The notes: generated from the sequence alone by a model not told the origin. A stretch of 64,000 nucleotides of DNA from Pseudovibrio exalbescens (GCF_028737195.1 NZ_JAQZAJ010000001.1:1040050-1104049), one strand, 5' to 3'. Shown: positions 36,845 to 47,178, numbered from the stretch's first letter. Numbers and translations are program-made.

Positions 36845-37723
36845 ATGGCCGCGCTTAATTATAATCACCTACGTTATTTTTGGGCTGTGGCTCACGAAGG
36901 CAACCTGACACGCACTGCAGAAAGGTTGAATATCTCCCAATCTGCGCTCTCAACGCAGATCCAGAAACTGGAGACGCAACTTGGCCACCAGTTGTTCGAG
37001 CGCCGTGGAAAACAATTGCTCCTCACGGAGGCTGGCCGGATCACTTTGGACCATGCAGACACGATTTTCGCGGCTGGCGACGAGCTTTTGGGCACTTTGA
37101 GGGAAACAGGCACTGCCCGTCAGATTCTGCGCGTAGGGGCCCTCGCAACTCTCTCGCGGAACTTCCAAGTTGGGTTTCTAAGGCCCTTGCTCGCCCGCGA
37201 AGATGTTGAAGTGATCTCCAGTTCCGGCAGCTTTGCTGATCTCTTGAAAGGCCTGGAAGCCCTGCACCTTGATGTTGCTTTGGTAAACCAAGCACCGGCT
37301 CACGATTCCGCCACACCTTGGATCATCCACCAAATCGCTCAGCAACATGTCAGTCTCGTCGGCACCCCTGAACGGGTGTTGGGCAAGGTCTCCGTGGCTG
37401 GATTGCTTAGAGATCACCCGGTCATTTTGCCACCGCTTGCCAGCTCGATGCGCGCTGGCTTTGATGCTCTGGCGGACCGTTTGGGCGTTCGTCCGAAGGT
37501 CGCAGCTGAAGTTGACGACATGGCGATGATCCGCCTCTTGGCCCGCGAGGACGTTGGCATCGCTGTCGTGCCGCCCATCGTGGTTAAGGATGAGCTTGAG
37601 ACGGGACGCCTCATCGAGGCAACACAACTACCAGATATCGTCGAGACTTTTTATGCGGTGACGATCTCGCGCCGTTTCCCAAATCCGTTATTGAGACCAC
37701 TTCTGGATTCACCGCAGGTCTGA
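36845..37723 (+). CDS. LysR family regulator divergent from dabBA
   Basis: A 292-residue LysR protein with the opening AALNYNHLRYFWAVAHEGNLTRTAERLNISQSALSTQIQKLETQLG, resembling NhaR-type regulators. The effector domain is of normal length. It starts about 100 bp from dabB on the opposite strand, the classic layout for a LysR that controls its neighbour, so control of inorganic carbon uptake is likely (inference). The ATG at 36845 follows GGAG by seven bases; an ATG at 36839 is also possible. Confidence 0.88.
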   Translation: MAALNYNHLRYFWAVAHEGNLTRTAERLNISQSALSTQIQKLETQLGHQLFERRGKQLLLTEAGRITLDHADTIFAAGDELLGTLRETGTARQILRVGALATLSRNFQVGFLRPLLAREDVEVISSSGSFADLLKGLEALHLDVALVNQAPAHDSATPWIIHQIAQQHVSLVGTPERVLGKVSVAGLLRDHPVILPPLASSMRAGFDALADRLGVRPKVAAEVDDMAMIRLLAREDVGIAVVPPIVVKDELETGRLIEATQLPDIVETFYAVTISRRFPNPLLRPLLDSPQV

Positions 37724-37726
37724 ATG

Positions 37727-38335
37727 TCAGGCGCTTGGCTTATAGCGGGCCAACATCATGGCAACTGCGGAATCGACCGTGTTTCGCATTGCGTCTTCGG
37801 TGACCAGCTCCCCGCCATAGATCGCAGGCCAGAACCCTGTCGCCTTGAGCAAACCGATGAACTCTCGGGTCGCTGCCAGTGTGTCAGCGATGTCGAGGAC
37901 ACTGTCTTCTTTGGCGTCACGCATGAACTTTTCAATCACATCCGTCTTGTCCAGACGGCACTGAACCTCGTGGCTCATTTTTGTGTCGCGCATGATTTCG
38001 CCAAGAACCATGCGTGTGGTCCTCATGAAATCATCGGACATGAACAACGTCGCCTCGGCCCAGGCCAGATCCCGCAGTTGCTGCTCGATTGGTTTTTCGC
38101 TGGTATAGGCAACATCCAGCGCCTCACCTAACCGGTTTGCCAGCTCTTCGACAATGGCATGGAACAGGTTCTCTTTGCTCGTGAAATGCTTGTAGACAGT
38201 GCGCTTTGAAACGCCAGCGCGCTGCGAGATGCGATCCATACTCGCACTCTCAAATCCGCGCTCCTGAAACTCCCCTCGAGCAGCGATGATGATCTCTGCA
38301 CGCTTGGTAAGCGTAGGAGTATCCGCATCAGTCAT
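37727..38335 (-). CDS. TetR/AcrR family transcriptional regulator
   Basis: A 202-residue TetR-type regulator with the helix-turn-helix EIIIAARGEFQERGFESASMDRISQRAGVSKRTVYKHFTSKENLFHAIVEEL. It also has a C-terminal tetracyclin-repressor-like domain of the AefR type (GLLKATGFWPAIYGGE). It is divergent from the molybdenum hydroxylase genes, and two identical-arm palindromes lie in the 165-bp gap. It converges on the LysR gene at its left with only 3 bp between them. Confidence 0.92.
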   Translation of the reverse strand: MTDADTPTLTKRAEIIIAARGEFQERGFESASMDRISQRAGVSKRTVYKHFTSKENLFHAIVEELANRLGEALDVAYTSEKPIEQQLRDLAWAEATLFMSDDFMRTTRMVLGEIMRDTKMSHEVQCRLDKTDVIEKFMRDAKEDSVLDIADTLAATREFIGLLKATGFWPAIYGGELVTEDAMRNTVDSAVAMMLARYKPSA

Positions 38336-38381
38336 CTAAAAGCCCCTTTCCTCCTGATTGTTTATCCGTGCAACCAACCAA

Positions 38382-38401
38382 TGTAAACTTGATCGTTTAC
38401 A
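38382..38401. promoter_or_regulatory. TetR operator copy 1 (TGTAAAC-N6-GTTTACA)
   Basis: A 20-bp inverted repeat with 7-bp arms lies 46 bp upstream of the TetR start. The same arms recur at 38421-38440 with the same 6-base spacer. Confidence 0.75.
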
Positions 38402-38420
38402 GATCCGGAAAAACGTGTAG

Positions 38421-38440
38421 TGTAAACTGACCGGTTTACA
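38421..38440. promoter_or_regulatory. TetR operator copy 2 (TGTAAAC-N6-GTTTACA)
   Basis: A second inverted repeat with arms identical to the first lies 39 bp (centre to centre) to the right and 60 bp before the iron-sulfur subunit gene. Two sites in one divergent promoter suggest co-repression of the regulator and the oxidase operon. Confidence 0.75.
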
Positions 38441-38500
38441 CCCAATACCAATAATCCGGCCAACATCCCCAGTTTCCGAGCCAAACAGGAGAAGCATCTT

Positions 38501-38962
38501 ATGGCGCTCACTGTGAAAATTAACGGCACGACCCGTGAAGTCGACGCTGAGCCAGGAACCCCGCTGCTATGGGTCATTCGCGACGAACTCCAGCTGACAG
38601 GAACAAAGTTTGGCTGCGGCATTGCCGCCTGCGGTGCCTGTACCGTTCACATGAATGGCGAACCGGTTCGCTCCTGTCAGACCTACATTGACGATGTTGA
38701 GGACGCAGAGATCACAACCATTGAAGGCGTCAGCGGAACTGTGGCCAAGGCTGTCCAAACTGCGTGGGCAGAGCTTGACGTCGTCCAATGCGGTTATTGC
38801 CAGTCTGGGCAGATCATGCAGGCGGTCGGACTTCTCAGCGAGAATTCGAAGCCATCGCCGGACGAGATCGACAGCTACATGGCGGGCAACGCTTGTCGCT
38901 GCGCCACCTATCAACGTATCCGCGCAGCCATCGGCCGCGCCTCAGAACTTCTGGAGGCTTGA
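38501..38962 (+). CDS. (2Fe-2S) subunit of molybdenum hydroxylase (IorA-like)
   Basis: A 153-residue protein with two [2Fe-2S] domains. The plant-type ferredoxin cluster is GTKFGCGIAACGACTVHMNG with a later SCQ, and the C-terminal four-helix cluster is QCGYCQSGQIM with NACRCATYQRI. This is the small subunit of xanthine dehydrogenase-family enzymes of the two-subunit type (isoquinoline 1-oxidoreductase alpha, aldehyde or nicotinate oxidases). It transfers electrons from the Mo site. It is 2 bp upstream of the large subunit gene and is controlled by the two TetR operators in front. Confidence 0.93.
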   Translation: MALTVKINGTTREVDAEPGTPLLWVIRDELQLTGTKFGCGIAACGACTVHMNGEPVRSCQTYIDDVEDAEITTIEGVSGTVAKAVQTAWAELDVVQCGYCQSGQIMQAVGLLSENSKPSPDEIDSYMAGNACRCATYQRIRAAIGRASELLEA

Positions 38963-38964
38963 TC

Positions 38965-41160
38965 ATGCCCATTCAGACCTCCCGCCGCAGTTTTCTGAAA
39001 GGGGCCGCCGCGACGGCAGCTACCGCAACGGCGGCCCTAATTGTCGGGTTTGCGCCAAACGGGGCGCTGGCGGCCACAGGCGAAGGCAACCTGACGCCTT
39101 TCGTCAAGATCACTCCGGAAGGCAAGATCATTGCCATCATAAAACACTTTGAAATGGGGCAAGGCACGACGACCGGCCTCACTTCCCTGATTGCCGAGGA
39201 ACTTAACTCTGAGCTGAAGGATGTGGACTTCGAATTCGCCCCGGCTGACAATTCCCGATACGCCAATACCCTGTTCGGCGCGCAGGGCACAGGCGGCTCC
39301 ACCGCAATGGCCAACTCCTATCTGCAATACCGCAAGGCTGGCGCAGCAGCCCGCGAAATGCTCATTATGGCCGCAGCAAAGGCGTGGGGCGTTTCTGCTG
39401 CCGAGCTCAAGCTTGAAAACGGTGTCATTTCCGGCGCTGGTAAAACTGGAAGCATCGCAGAGTTTGTGGGGGCCGCATCGGCCCTCTCTCCACCGGAGGA
39501 TCCGACACTCAAATCAGCTGCTGACTTCAAGATCATCGGCAACCCTGCCCGAGGGCGAAAGGACACCCCCGCGAAGATCAACGGCACAGCGATCTTTGGG
39601 ATGGACATCCAACTTCCCGGTCAGATCTACGTCGCCATCATTCGCAGTCCGCGACTTGGCGGCAAGCTGACGTCGTTTGATGCAAGCGGGGCGGAAGGCA
39701 TGACCGGCTTCATCGAAGCCAAGGCTCTGCCCAACGGCAAGGGTGTTGCAGTCTTCGCAAAGAACACTTGGACTGCATTCCAGGCACGCGATGCGGTGGC
39801 TGCGGACTGGGACTTTTCTGCTGCTGAAACCCGAAGTTCCGAAGAGATCAAACAGGATCTCCTCACCAAGGTAAACTCTGAGAGTGAGTTCAGCGCCACC
39901 CCGGATGCTGATCTGCAAGACACCCTTTCTGCTCTTGAAGGGGCCGCACAGGTAGTGGAGAGCGAGTTCTACTTCCCTAACCTGGCACACGCGGCCATGG
40001 AGCCCATCAGCTGCACGATCGAGCCCACTTCCGATGGTGGTGTGGTCGTACATGACGGCTGTCAGTTCCCTGCCCTTACCCACCCGACGGTGGCGTCGGT
40101 CTTGGGGCTGGATCTTTCCAAGGTGCAGATCAACACCTTGCTCGCAGGGGGCTCCTTTGGACGCCGCGCAAACGCCGATTCCGACTATCACGTTGAAGCT
40201 GCGATGGCCTTTGCACTGACGGACCGCAGCAAGCCGGTGAAACTCGTGTGGTCCCGCGAGGATGACATGCGCGCCGGCTATTACCGGCCTGCCTTTGCGC
40301 ACAAGGTACGGGTTGGCCTTGACGAGGCTGGCAAGATCATCGCCTGGGATCACCGTGTTGCTGGCCAGTCCATCATGAAAGGCACCGCATTTGAGCAGTT
40401 TGCAGTTCATGATGGCGTCGATCATGCCTCCGTTGAAGGAGCTGCAGACACGAACTACGCCATTCCGGGCTTCCATCTTGGCCTTACCGATCTCGAACCC
40501 TCTGTCACCGTTCTCTGGTGGCGCGCAGTGGGCCACACCCACACTGCCTATGTGATGGAAAGCATGATGGATATGGTCGCCAAGGCAGCTGGCAGAGATC
40601 CGATAGACTACCGGTTAGAGCTGCTTTCTTCAGGCACACCTGATCAAAAGCGACTGGCAGGTGTCCTTCAGCTCGCTGCTGAAAAGACTGGCTGGGGGCA
40701 AGAGCTTGCCTCAAACCGGGCACAGGGTGTCGCCGTTCACAAATCCTTTGGCACATATGTGGCCGAGGTGGTTGAGATCTCACGGGATGACGACGAGGTC
40801 GTACGGATTGAAAACGTAACCTGCGTTGTTGACTGCGGCACGCCCGTGAATCCGGATGTCATCAAGGCGCAAATGGAGGGCGGCATCGGCTACGGCCTTG
40901 GCGCGGTCATGCGCAACGAGATCACCCTCGAAAACGGTGAAGTGATGCAATACAACTTCCCCGAGTATGAACCGCTGCGGATCTATGACATTGCAAAGAT
41001 CAATGTGCATGTCGTCCCGTCCACTGAACCACCTACAGGCGTCGGGGAGCCGGGGCTTCCTCCTGCGGGCCCAGCACTTGCAAACGCCATCGCAGCGATC
41101 GGACCACGGGTGACCATGTTGCCGATGACTAAGAGCGGCGTTGAGTTCTACTGGGCTTAA
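38965..41160 (+). CDS. Molybdopterin-binding subunit of molybdenum hydroxylase (IorB-like, Tat-exported)
   Basis: A 731-residue large subunit of the xanthine dehydrogenase family. It opens with a twin-arginine signal (TSRRSFLKGAAATAATATAAL), so the folded Mo enzyme should be exported. Cofactor-contact motifs include GGSFGRRANADSDYHVEAA and WWRAVGHTHTAYVMESMMDM. The catalytic Glu lies in PPTGVGEPGLPPAGPALANAI near the end. It resembles IorB, but the substrate cannot be read from sequence. No FAD subunit, XdhC chaperone or c-type cytochrome gene is adjacent. The ATG at 38965 follows GGAGG. Confidence 0.92.
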   Translation: MPIQTSRRSFLKGAAATAATATAALIVGFAPNGALAATGEGNLTPFVKITPEGKIIAIIKHFEMGQGTTTGLTSLIAEELNSELKDVDFEFAPADNSRYANTLFGAQGTGGSTAMANSYLQYRKAGAAAREMLIMAAAKAWGVSAAELKLENGVISGAGKTGSIAEFVGAASALSPPEDPTLKSAADFKIIGNPARGRKDTPAKINGTAIFGMDIQLPGQIYVAIIRSPRLGGKLTSFDASGAEGMTGFIEAKALPNGKGVAVFAKNTWTAFQARDAVAADWDFSAAETRSSEEIKQDLLTKVNSESEFSATPDADLQDTLSALEGAAQVVESEFYFPNLAHAAMEPISCTIEPTSDGGVVVHDGCQFPALTHPTVASVLGLDLSKVQINTLLAGGSFGRRANADSDYHVEAAMAFALTDRSKPVKLVWSREDDMRAGYYRPAFAHKVRVGLDEAGKIIAWDHRVAGQSIMKGTAFEQFAVHDGVDHASVEGAADTNYAIPGFHLGLTDLEPSVTVLWWRAVGHTHTAYVMESMMDMVAKAAGRDPIDYRLELLSSGTPDQKRLAGVLQLAAEKTGWGQELASNRAQGVAVHKSFGTYVAEVVEISRDDDEVVRIENVTCVVDCGTPVNPDVIKAQMEGGIGYGLGAVMRNEITLENGEVMQYNFPEYEPLRIYDIAKINVHVVPSTEPPTGVGEPGLPPAGPALANAIAAIGPRVTMLPMTKSGVEFYWA

Positions 41161-41178
41161 CAGGCGCCCAAAAAGCAA

Positions 41179-41211
41179 AAAGCCCGCCGATTTTGCGGGC
41201 TTTTTTTTTTC
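41179..41211. terminator. Strong terminator after the Mo hydroxylase operon
   Basis: The hairpin AAAGCCCGC-CGATTTT-GCGGGCTTT is followed by an unbroken T-run on the plus strand. A-rich sequence on its left also allows termination of the leftward kinase gene. Confidence 0.92.
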
Positions 41212-41229
41212 TTTTGAGAATTCAGAAGC

Positions 41230-42120
41230 TTATGCTTCTTGGAATTCCTGATTAACGTCTTCGATGTCTGCGGTGGTTGGCAGAGACGCTTCATTACCCA
41301 GATGCTGAATGGCGTGCGCAGCTGCTGCACGTGCCAGCTTGAAGTGGTCTTCCCACTTGCCTTCCGGGTTTGCCAGGTAGGCGTAAACATAGGCACCGTG
41401 GAAAGTGTCGCCTGCACCGTTGGTGTCAACTACACGCTCTTTTGGCACCTTCAAAGATGGAAGGTGGCGAATTGGGCTGTTGTTTTCGTACCAGTGCATG
41501 CCACGCTCACCGAGGGTGACCGCGCCGACCTTAACACCACGGGTGCGCAGGTATTCCAGTGTGTCTTCAACGGACTTGCCGAGCTGCTCACAGAACAGTT
41601 CAGACACGACAGCAACGTCAATGTAGCCCAGCAGCTCTTCGGTGTTCTCGCGTACAGCGCCGCCGTCAAGCGACGTCATGATTCCGTACTTGCGGCACTG
41701 CTTAGCATAGTGCAGCGCAGCTTCTGGAATGTGGCCATCAACATGCAACGCACGGCAGCCAGCCAGATTCAGGTTCGGATACGGGTGCAGGAAGTCGTTG
41801 TCGCGACAACGAACGATCGCACGCTTGCCGTCCTTCGGCATGATGAAGGACAAGGAGCTTTCCGCAACTTTACAGCTGTGGATCGGGATTTGATACTTGG
41901 CGGCCATGTCGCGGAACATGCGAGCCAGCCAGTCGTCAGCCATGGAACAGAGCAGGTCTGGTGCAATACCGAGCTTCGCGCAGACGAATGCTGCGGTCAC
42001 GGCGTTCCCTCCAAAGGCAACTGCGTAGTCGTTTGCAATTGTCTTCTCATCACCGGTCGGCATTGAGTCAGCGATAAAGGTGACGTCAATGTAGGACTGA
42101 CCAATAAACAGTGCTTTCAT
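41230..42120 (-). CDS. PfkB family carbohydrate kinase
   Basis: A 296-residue ribokinase-superfamily sugar kinase. The N-terminal region has FGGNAVTAAFVCAKLG (PfkB signature 1 region). The C-terminal signature VVDTNGAGDTFHGAYVYAYL holds the anion hole and the catalytic Asp. Substrate specificity is not clear; the gene lies downstream of a fructose-bisphosphate aldolase on the same strand, which suggests a phosphofructokinase- or sugar-kinase role feeding glycolysis (inference). The ATG at 42120 (MKALFIGQSYID) follows GGAGA; an upstream TTG at 42132 overlaps that site and is rejected. A terminator hairpin sits between it and fbaA. Confidence 0.88.
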   Translation of the reverse strand: MKALFIGQSYIDVTFIADSMPTGDEKTIANDYAVAFGGNAVTAAFVCAKLGIAPDLLCSMADDWLARMFRDMAAKYQIPIHSCKVAESSLSFIMPKDGKRAIVRCRDNDFLHPYPNLNLAGCRALHVDGHIPEAALHYAKQCRKYGIMTSLDGGAVRENTEELLGYIDVAVVSELFCEQLGKSVEDTLEYLRTRGVKVGAVTLGERGMHWYENNSPIRHLPSLKVPKERVVDTNGAGDTFHGAYVYAYLANPEGKWEDHFKLARAAAAHAIQHLGNEASLPTTADIEDVNQEFQEA

Positions 42121-42246
42121 AGTGGTCTCCAAATGGTCCGCGTTTCCAGGAGGCAGGCCTGGAGCGTACTTTAAGGGCGTCGTGGCTGCAACGCATGCGT
42201 TGCCCAGCGCACAACCTCGCCCGAGCTTTCTTTGAAAGAAAGAGAA

Positions 42247-42271
42247 AAGTGACCCGAAAACGGGTCACTTT
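42247..42271 (-). terminator. Terminator of fbaA
   Basis: The hairpin AAAGTGACCCG-AAAA-CGGGTCACTTT lies 14 bp past the fbaA stop, followed on the minus strand by TTTTCTCTTTC. Some read-through to the kinase gene is possible. Confidence 0.85.
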
Positions 42272-42284
42272 GTATTTTTACGTA

Positions 42285-43355
42285 TTACTGCGCCAGCGTC
42301 TTGCCGGTGCTGCCAAGGTCCTTAAAGGCCTCGGTCATGCGCTCAACAATACCCTCTTCACCAGCGCGGAGAACCTTGCGTGGGTCGTAGAGTTTCTTGT
42401 ATGGCGTGCCGTCTTCCGGATCGATCTGATACTTGAACGCACGTGCGTTCTTCTCGACGTAAGCACCTACAGGTTCGGAGAATGCAAACTGGGTGTCCGT
42501 GTCGATGTTCATCTTGAAGACACCGTAGCCGAGGCTTTCAGTGATCTTCGCCTTTTCAGAACCAGAACCACCGTGGAATACCAGCGGCAGCGGGTTGCTT
42601 TCCAGAGAGTGGGTTTCCTGCACCAGCTTTTGGCTTTCGCGCAGGATCTCTGGGCGCAGCTTCACGTTACCTGGCTTGTAAACGCCATGTACGTTACCGA
42701 AGGATGCCGCAACGGAGAAATGACCCAGTGGAGACAAGCGGTCATATGCTTCCAGAACGTCTTCTGGTTGGGTGTAGAGCTTTGGATTGTCTGCACCGAT
42801 ATCTTCATCGGAACCAACACCATCTTCCTCGCCACCCGTACAGCCGAGTTCGATTTCCAGGCTCATTTCAAGTGGAGCCATGCGCTTCAGCAGGCGCTCA
42901 CTTTCAGCAAGGTTCTCTTCAAGGCTCTCTTCGGAAAGGTCGAGCATGTGAGAGGAGAAAAGCGGCTTGCCGTTTGCCTTGTAGTAGGCTTCACCTTCGT
43001 CAACCAGCGCTTCCAGCCATGGCAGGAACTTGCGGTTGGCATGGTCGGTGTGAAGCACGACACAAACGCCATAATGCTTGGCAAGCAGATGAACGTGCTG
43101 CGCAGCAGACACAGCGCCAAGAACGCGTGCCTTGAACCCATCTTCCAGACCTGCGCCTGCGAAGAACTGAGCACCACCGTTGGAAAGCTGAATGATAACG
43201 TCGGATTTGTTCTTGGCGGCCGCTTCCAGAACTGCGTTCAAGGAGTTGGTGCCAACAATGTTAACGGCCGGAAGGGCGTAACCACCTTCACGGCATGCTT
43301 CGATCAAAGTTTTGTAGTCTTCGCCGTATACGACGCCAGGCTGCAACTTTCCCAT
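42285..43355 (-). CDS. fbaA: Class II fructose-bisphosphate aldolase (FbaA type)
   Basis: A 356-residue zinc-dependent aldolase that interconverts fructose 1,6-bisphosphate and two triose phosphates. It is the class IIA (E. coli FbaA) type, judged by length and by HTDHANRKFLPWLE (Zn-binding His and catalytic Asp), LEIELGCTGGEEDGV, ASFGNVHGVYKPGNVKL and VFHGGSGS with FKMNIDTDTQ. It starts 62 bp right of a near-perfect palindrome that may be a LacI-type operator. Its neighbours are a PfkB kinase downstream and a ROK regulator upstream on the same strand. Confidence 0.95.
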   Translation of the reverse strand: MGKLQPGVVYGEDYKTLIEACREGGYALPAVNIVGTNSLNAVLEAAAKNKSDVIIQLSNGGAQFFAGAGLEDGFKARVLGAVSAAQHVHLLAKHYGVCVVLHTDHANRKFLPWLEALVDEGEAYYKANGKPLFSSHMLDLSEESLEENLAESERLLKRMAPLEMSLEIELGCTGGEEDGVGSDEDIGADNPKLYTQPEDVLEAYDRLSPLGHFSVAASFGNVHGVYKPGNVKLRPEILRESQKLVQETHSLESNPLPLVFHGGSGSEKAKITESLGYGVFKMNIDTDTQFAFSEPVGAYVEKNARAFKYQIDPEDGTPYKKLYDPRKVLRAGEEGIVERMTEAFKDLGSTGKTLAQ

Positions 43356-43812
43356 TCAAGTCCTCCTGTGGACCGGATATCCACGTAGTGGGTGATTCAG
43401 AGCTTTGATGGGTGTAATTTAAACCGATTTAAATGGCTATATCCCGACGGATTTCCACGTACTTCACGCGGCGCATTGTCGCACGGGTGAAAAGTGCAGG
43501 AAATGGCAGTTTTCCGCCCATCTCAGCTCTTCGGCAAAAGGTGGGGACATTCATTCCCACACCGTTCTCCAATGTTTCAGGAACGAACGCGTACGAGACT
43601 GCGCATCAGAGCGAACTTGGGTTCTTTCACTCGATGCGCACTGCACACATTCAGTGGCTCACTTCAATCATCCGCACCTGTCAGCGGTATCACAGAACCA
43701 ACCGGCTTGGACATTACACCCTTTACGTATACGCGGCGAGCACAAACATGGCGCGTCATACAGGCGCGGGTGCGCGGCTCAAGCGTCAATGGGGTAACAA
43801 GCCTCTTCAATG
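43356..43812. other. Intergenic region between fbaA and the ROK gene
   Basis: This 457-bp gap holds the fbaA promoter region and the palindrome at 43417-43434. Overlapping rightward frames of about 125 codons exist but have no recognisable family and an Arg/Thr-rich composition; I do not call them genes. Confidence 0.5.
43417..43434. promoter_or_regulatory. Candidate LacI-type operator upstream of fbaA
   Basis: ATTTAAACCGATTTAAAT is an 18-bp palindrome with a single mismatched pair and a central CG, the form preferred by LacI-family repressors. It lies 62 bp before the fbaA start. The cognate regulator is unknown. Confidence 0.55.
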
Positions 43813-45045
43813 CTAGAGGGAAGCATTCATGCACTCGCTCAGTGCGAAGGCAGCAGCACCTTTTGCCCACATGAGATCGCCCCAGCGATGTACCACAATT
43901 TCCGGCCTTGGCCCCTCAACGTACACGATGTTTCGTTGCACCTCCTGCGTGAACTCATCAGAAGAAAGATAATCGAGACGCATCTGCTCCCCAGCAACGA
44001 TAATGAGCTTGGGATCAAAGACATTGATGATGTTTGCCAGCCCTAAGGCAAGCAATTTGCCCGCACGCCAGAAGATCGACTTAGCCTCTTGATTGCCCTC
44101 TTGAGCCATCCGATAGAGCTGATCCAGTCGGCTCTCAAGTGAGTTGCTTGGCAGATCCGGCATTGCGATGTTGGCCTCACGAAGCAACGCATAGTCCGCA
44201 ACATAGGCCTCCAGACAACCGCGTTGGCCGCAGCGACACAGAGCGCCGTCAGGAATGATCTTGGTATGGCCCAGTTCAGCTCCGCATCCGCGGGCTCCTC
44301 GATACACCTTCCCGTCGATCACGATGCCCATGCCAACACCGTGCTCGGTGGTTACCACGATGAAATCATCAAATGTGCGGCCATACCCGAACCAAAGCTC
44401 AGCAAGCGCCACGAGGTTTGCATCATTGTCTATGAAGACCGGAACCGGCAAATGGTCCGCCAATCGTTCCAACAGCGGAACATTGCGCTGTGTCAACATC
44501 GGGCTCCAATATACGTAGCCCTCTTCCTTGTTGACGATGCCGGGAACGCCGATGCCAACTCCTGACAGGTCCTCTATCTTCAAGCCTTGAGGCTCAAGAA
44601 GATCCTTCAAGAGCTCCCGCACGGACGCTGCCAGAACATCCGCCTCCACAGTGGCCGGGTTGAAGGTACGGGCCAGACTGCCAAGAGTGTTGCCTGCCAG
44701 GTCAACGACCACTGAAGACATCACGCCTTTTGAGAGCTTGATCCCCGCGACGATGCACGAAGAAGAGCTGAGCTTTAGCTCTACTCTTGGTCGTCCTCGC
44801 TTAACGTCCCCAGTGGGGGCTGCACGATCGACCTCTTCGATGAGCCCCTCCTCCATCATCTCAGCGGTAATGGTGGTAACTGTCGCGGGGCTAAGCCCTG
44901 TCTCTTTGGACAAGTCAATACGGGCCAGTTGGCCTGACTTCCTCAACTGCGAGAAAATCAGGACACGGCCCTGCCTTCTTTGTTCAATCAGTGAGGATTT
45001 TGATTTCTGCACAACCGATCTTCGCTTGTCTTGCCGGGAGATCAT
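43813..45045 (-). CDS. ROK family transcriptional regulator (NagC/XylR/Mlc-like)
   Basis: A 410-residue regulator. The N-terminal winged helix-turn-helix includes GRVLIFSQLRKSGQLARIDLSKETGLSPATVTTITAEMMEEGLI. The ROK domain has IDNDANLVALAELWFGYG (sugar site) and the zinc motif GAELGHTKIIPDGALCRCGQRGCLEAYV. The first ATP-binding motif is degenerate (AGIKLSKGVMSSVVVD), as in regulators rather than sugar kinases. The ligand is probably a sugar or sugar phosphate. A 20-bp near-perfect palindrome lies 49 bp upstream of the start and may be its autoregulatory site. Confidence 0.9.
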   Translation of the reverse strand: MISRQDKRRSVVQKSKSSLIEQRRQGRVLIFSQLRKSGQLARIDLSKETGLSPATVTTITAEMMEEGLIEEVDRAAPTGDVKRGRPRVELKLSSSSCIVAGIKLSKGVMSSVVVDLAGNTLGSLARTFNPATVEADVLAASVRELLKDLLEPQGLKIEDLSGVGIGVPGIVNKEEGYVYWSPMLTQRNVPLLERLADHLPVPVFIDNDANLVALAELWFGYGRTFDDFIVVTTEHGVGMGIVIDGKVYRGARGCGAELGHTKIIPDGALCRCGQRGCLEAYVADYALLREANIAMPDLPSNSLESRLDQLYRMAQEGNQEAKSIFWRAGKLLALGLANIINVFDPKLIIVAGEQMRLDYLSSDEFTQEVQRNIVYVEGPRPEIVVHRWGDLMWAKGAAAFALSECMNASL

Positions 45046-45093
45046 TGACCTCTCTCACGCGCATGCGTGGAGAGCCTCTATATTTTGCCCTTC

Positions 45094-45113
45094 AAATTTA
45101 ACATGATAAATTT
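45094..45113. promoter_or_regulatory. Candidate ROK operator
   Basis: An AAATTTA / TAAATTT inverted repeat with a 6-base centre; nine of ten base pairs match across the 20-bp site. It is 49-68 bp upstream of the ROK start. AT-rich palindromes of this sort are typical of NagC/Mlc family sites. Confidence 0.55.
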
Positions 45114-45174
45114 TTCAGGGCTAGAAAGAATTTTCACTAATCCATTTCTGGTTGCTACACAAGTAAATGCGCGC

Positions 45175-45204
45175 AAAAAAGCAGAGGTGATTTCTCTCCT
45201 CTGC
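45175..45204 (-). terminator. Terminator of the 6-phospho-beta-glucosidase-like gene
   Basis: The hairpin GCAGAGG / CCTCTGC lies about 50 bp past the GH1 stop. On the minus strand it runs into a T6 tract. Confidence 0.78.
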
Positions 45205-45254
45205 TTCCCAAAACACGTCTCTTGTTGATCCCGTCGCTGACTGGAACGTTTTGG

Positions 45255-46787
<1,533 letters not shown>

Positions 46788-47178
46788 TCAACCTGGAGCG
46801 GTCTTAGCTAGCTGTATCGCAGGTGCCTGTTCCAACCTGCGTTTACTAGAACGAACTGGGAGCTGGTTTCAGTACGCTGGTGGGCACTGAGGTTGAAGGG
46901 CTCGCAGCAACAACGGCAAACGGCACTAACGAGAAGTTTGAGGCACGTGACACCGCCTCCGATGGTCTGTGACGGCACCGCCAGCAATGAGCCTTTTGGT
47001 AAATGTTGGTCACAAGCGAGCCGCGCACGCCTTTTTCTGCGCGAGCATCGCCCACGAGGTCTGCGGAACGCCCGCTCCCCAAACTTTGAACATTTCCAAT
47101 AAGTAAGCCAGAAAGCGGCACCTTCAGCTGATACTTCACAAATAAGCAGAAGGACTGACCCTGATATTTTTGCCTTGA

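Noticed and set aside
43433..43874. Rightward frames of about 127 codons between fbaA and the ROK gene
   Set aside because: Arg/Thr/Ser-rich, overlapping each other in different frames, with no family likeness or Shine-Dalgarno.
43813..45045. ROK protein as a beta-glucoside kinase
   Set aside because: It has an N-terminal helix-turn-helix and a degenerate first phosphate-binding motif, so a regulator fits better.
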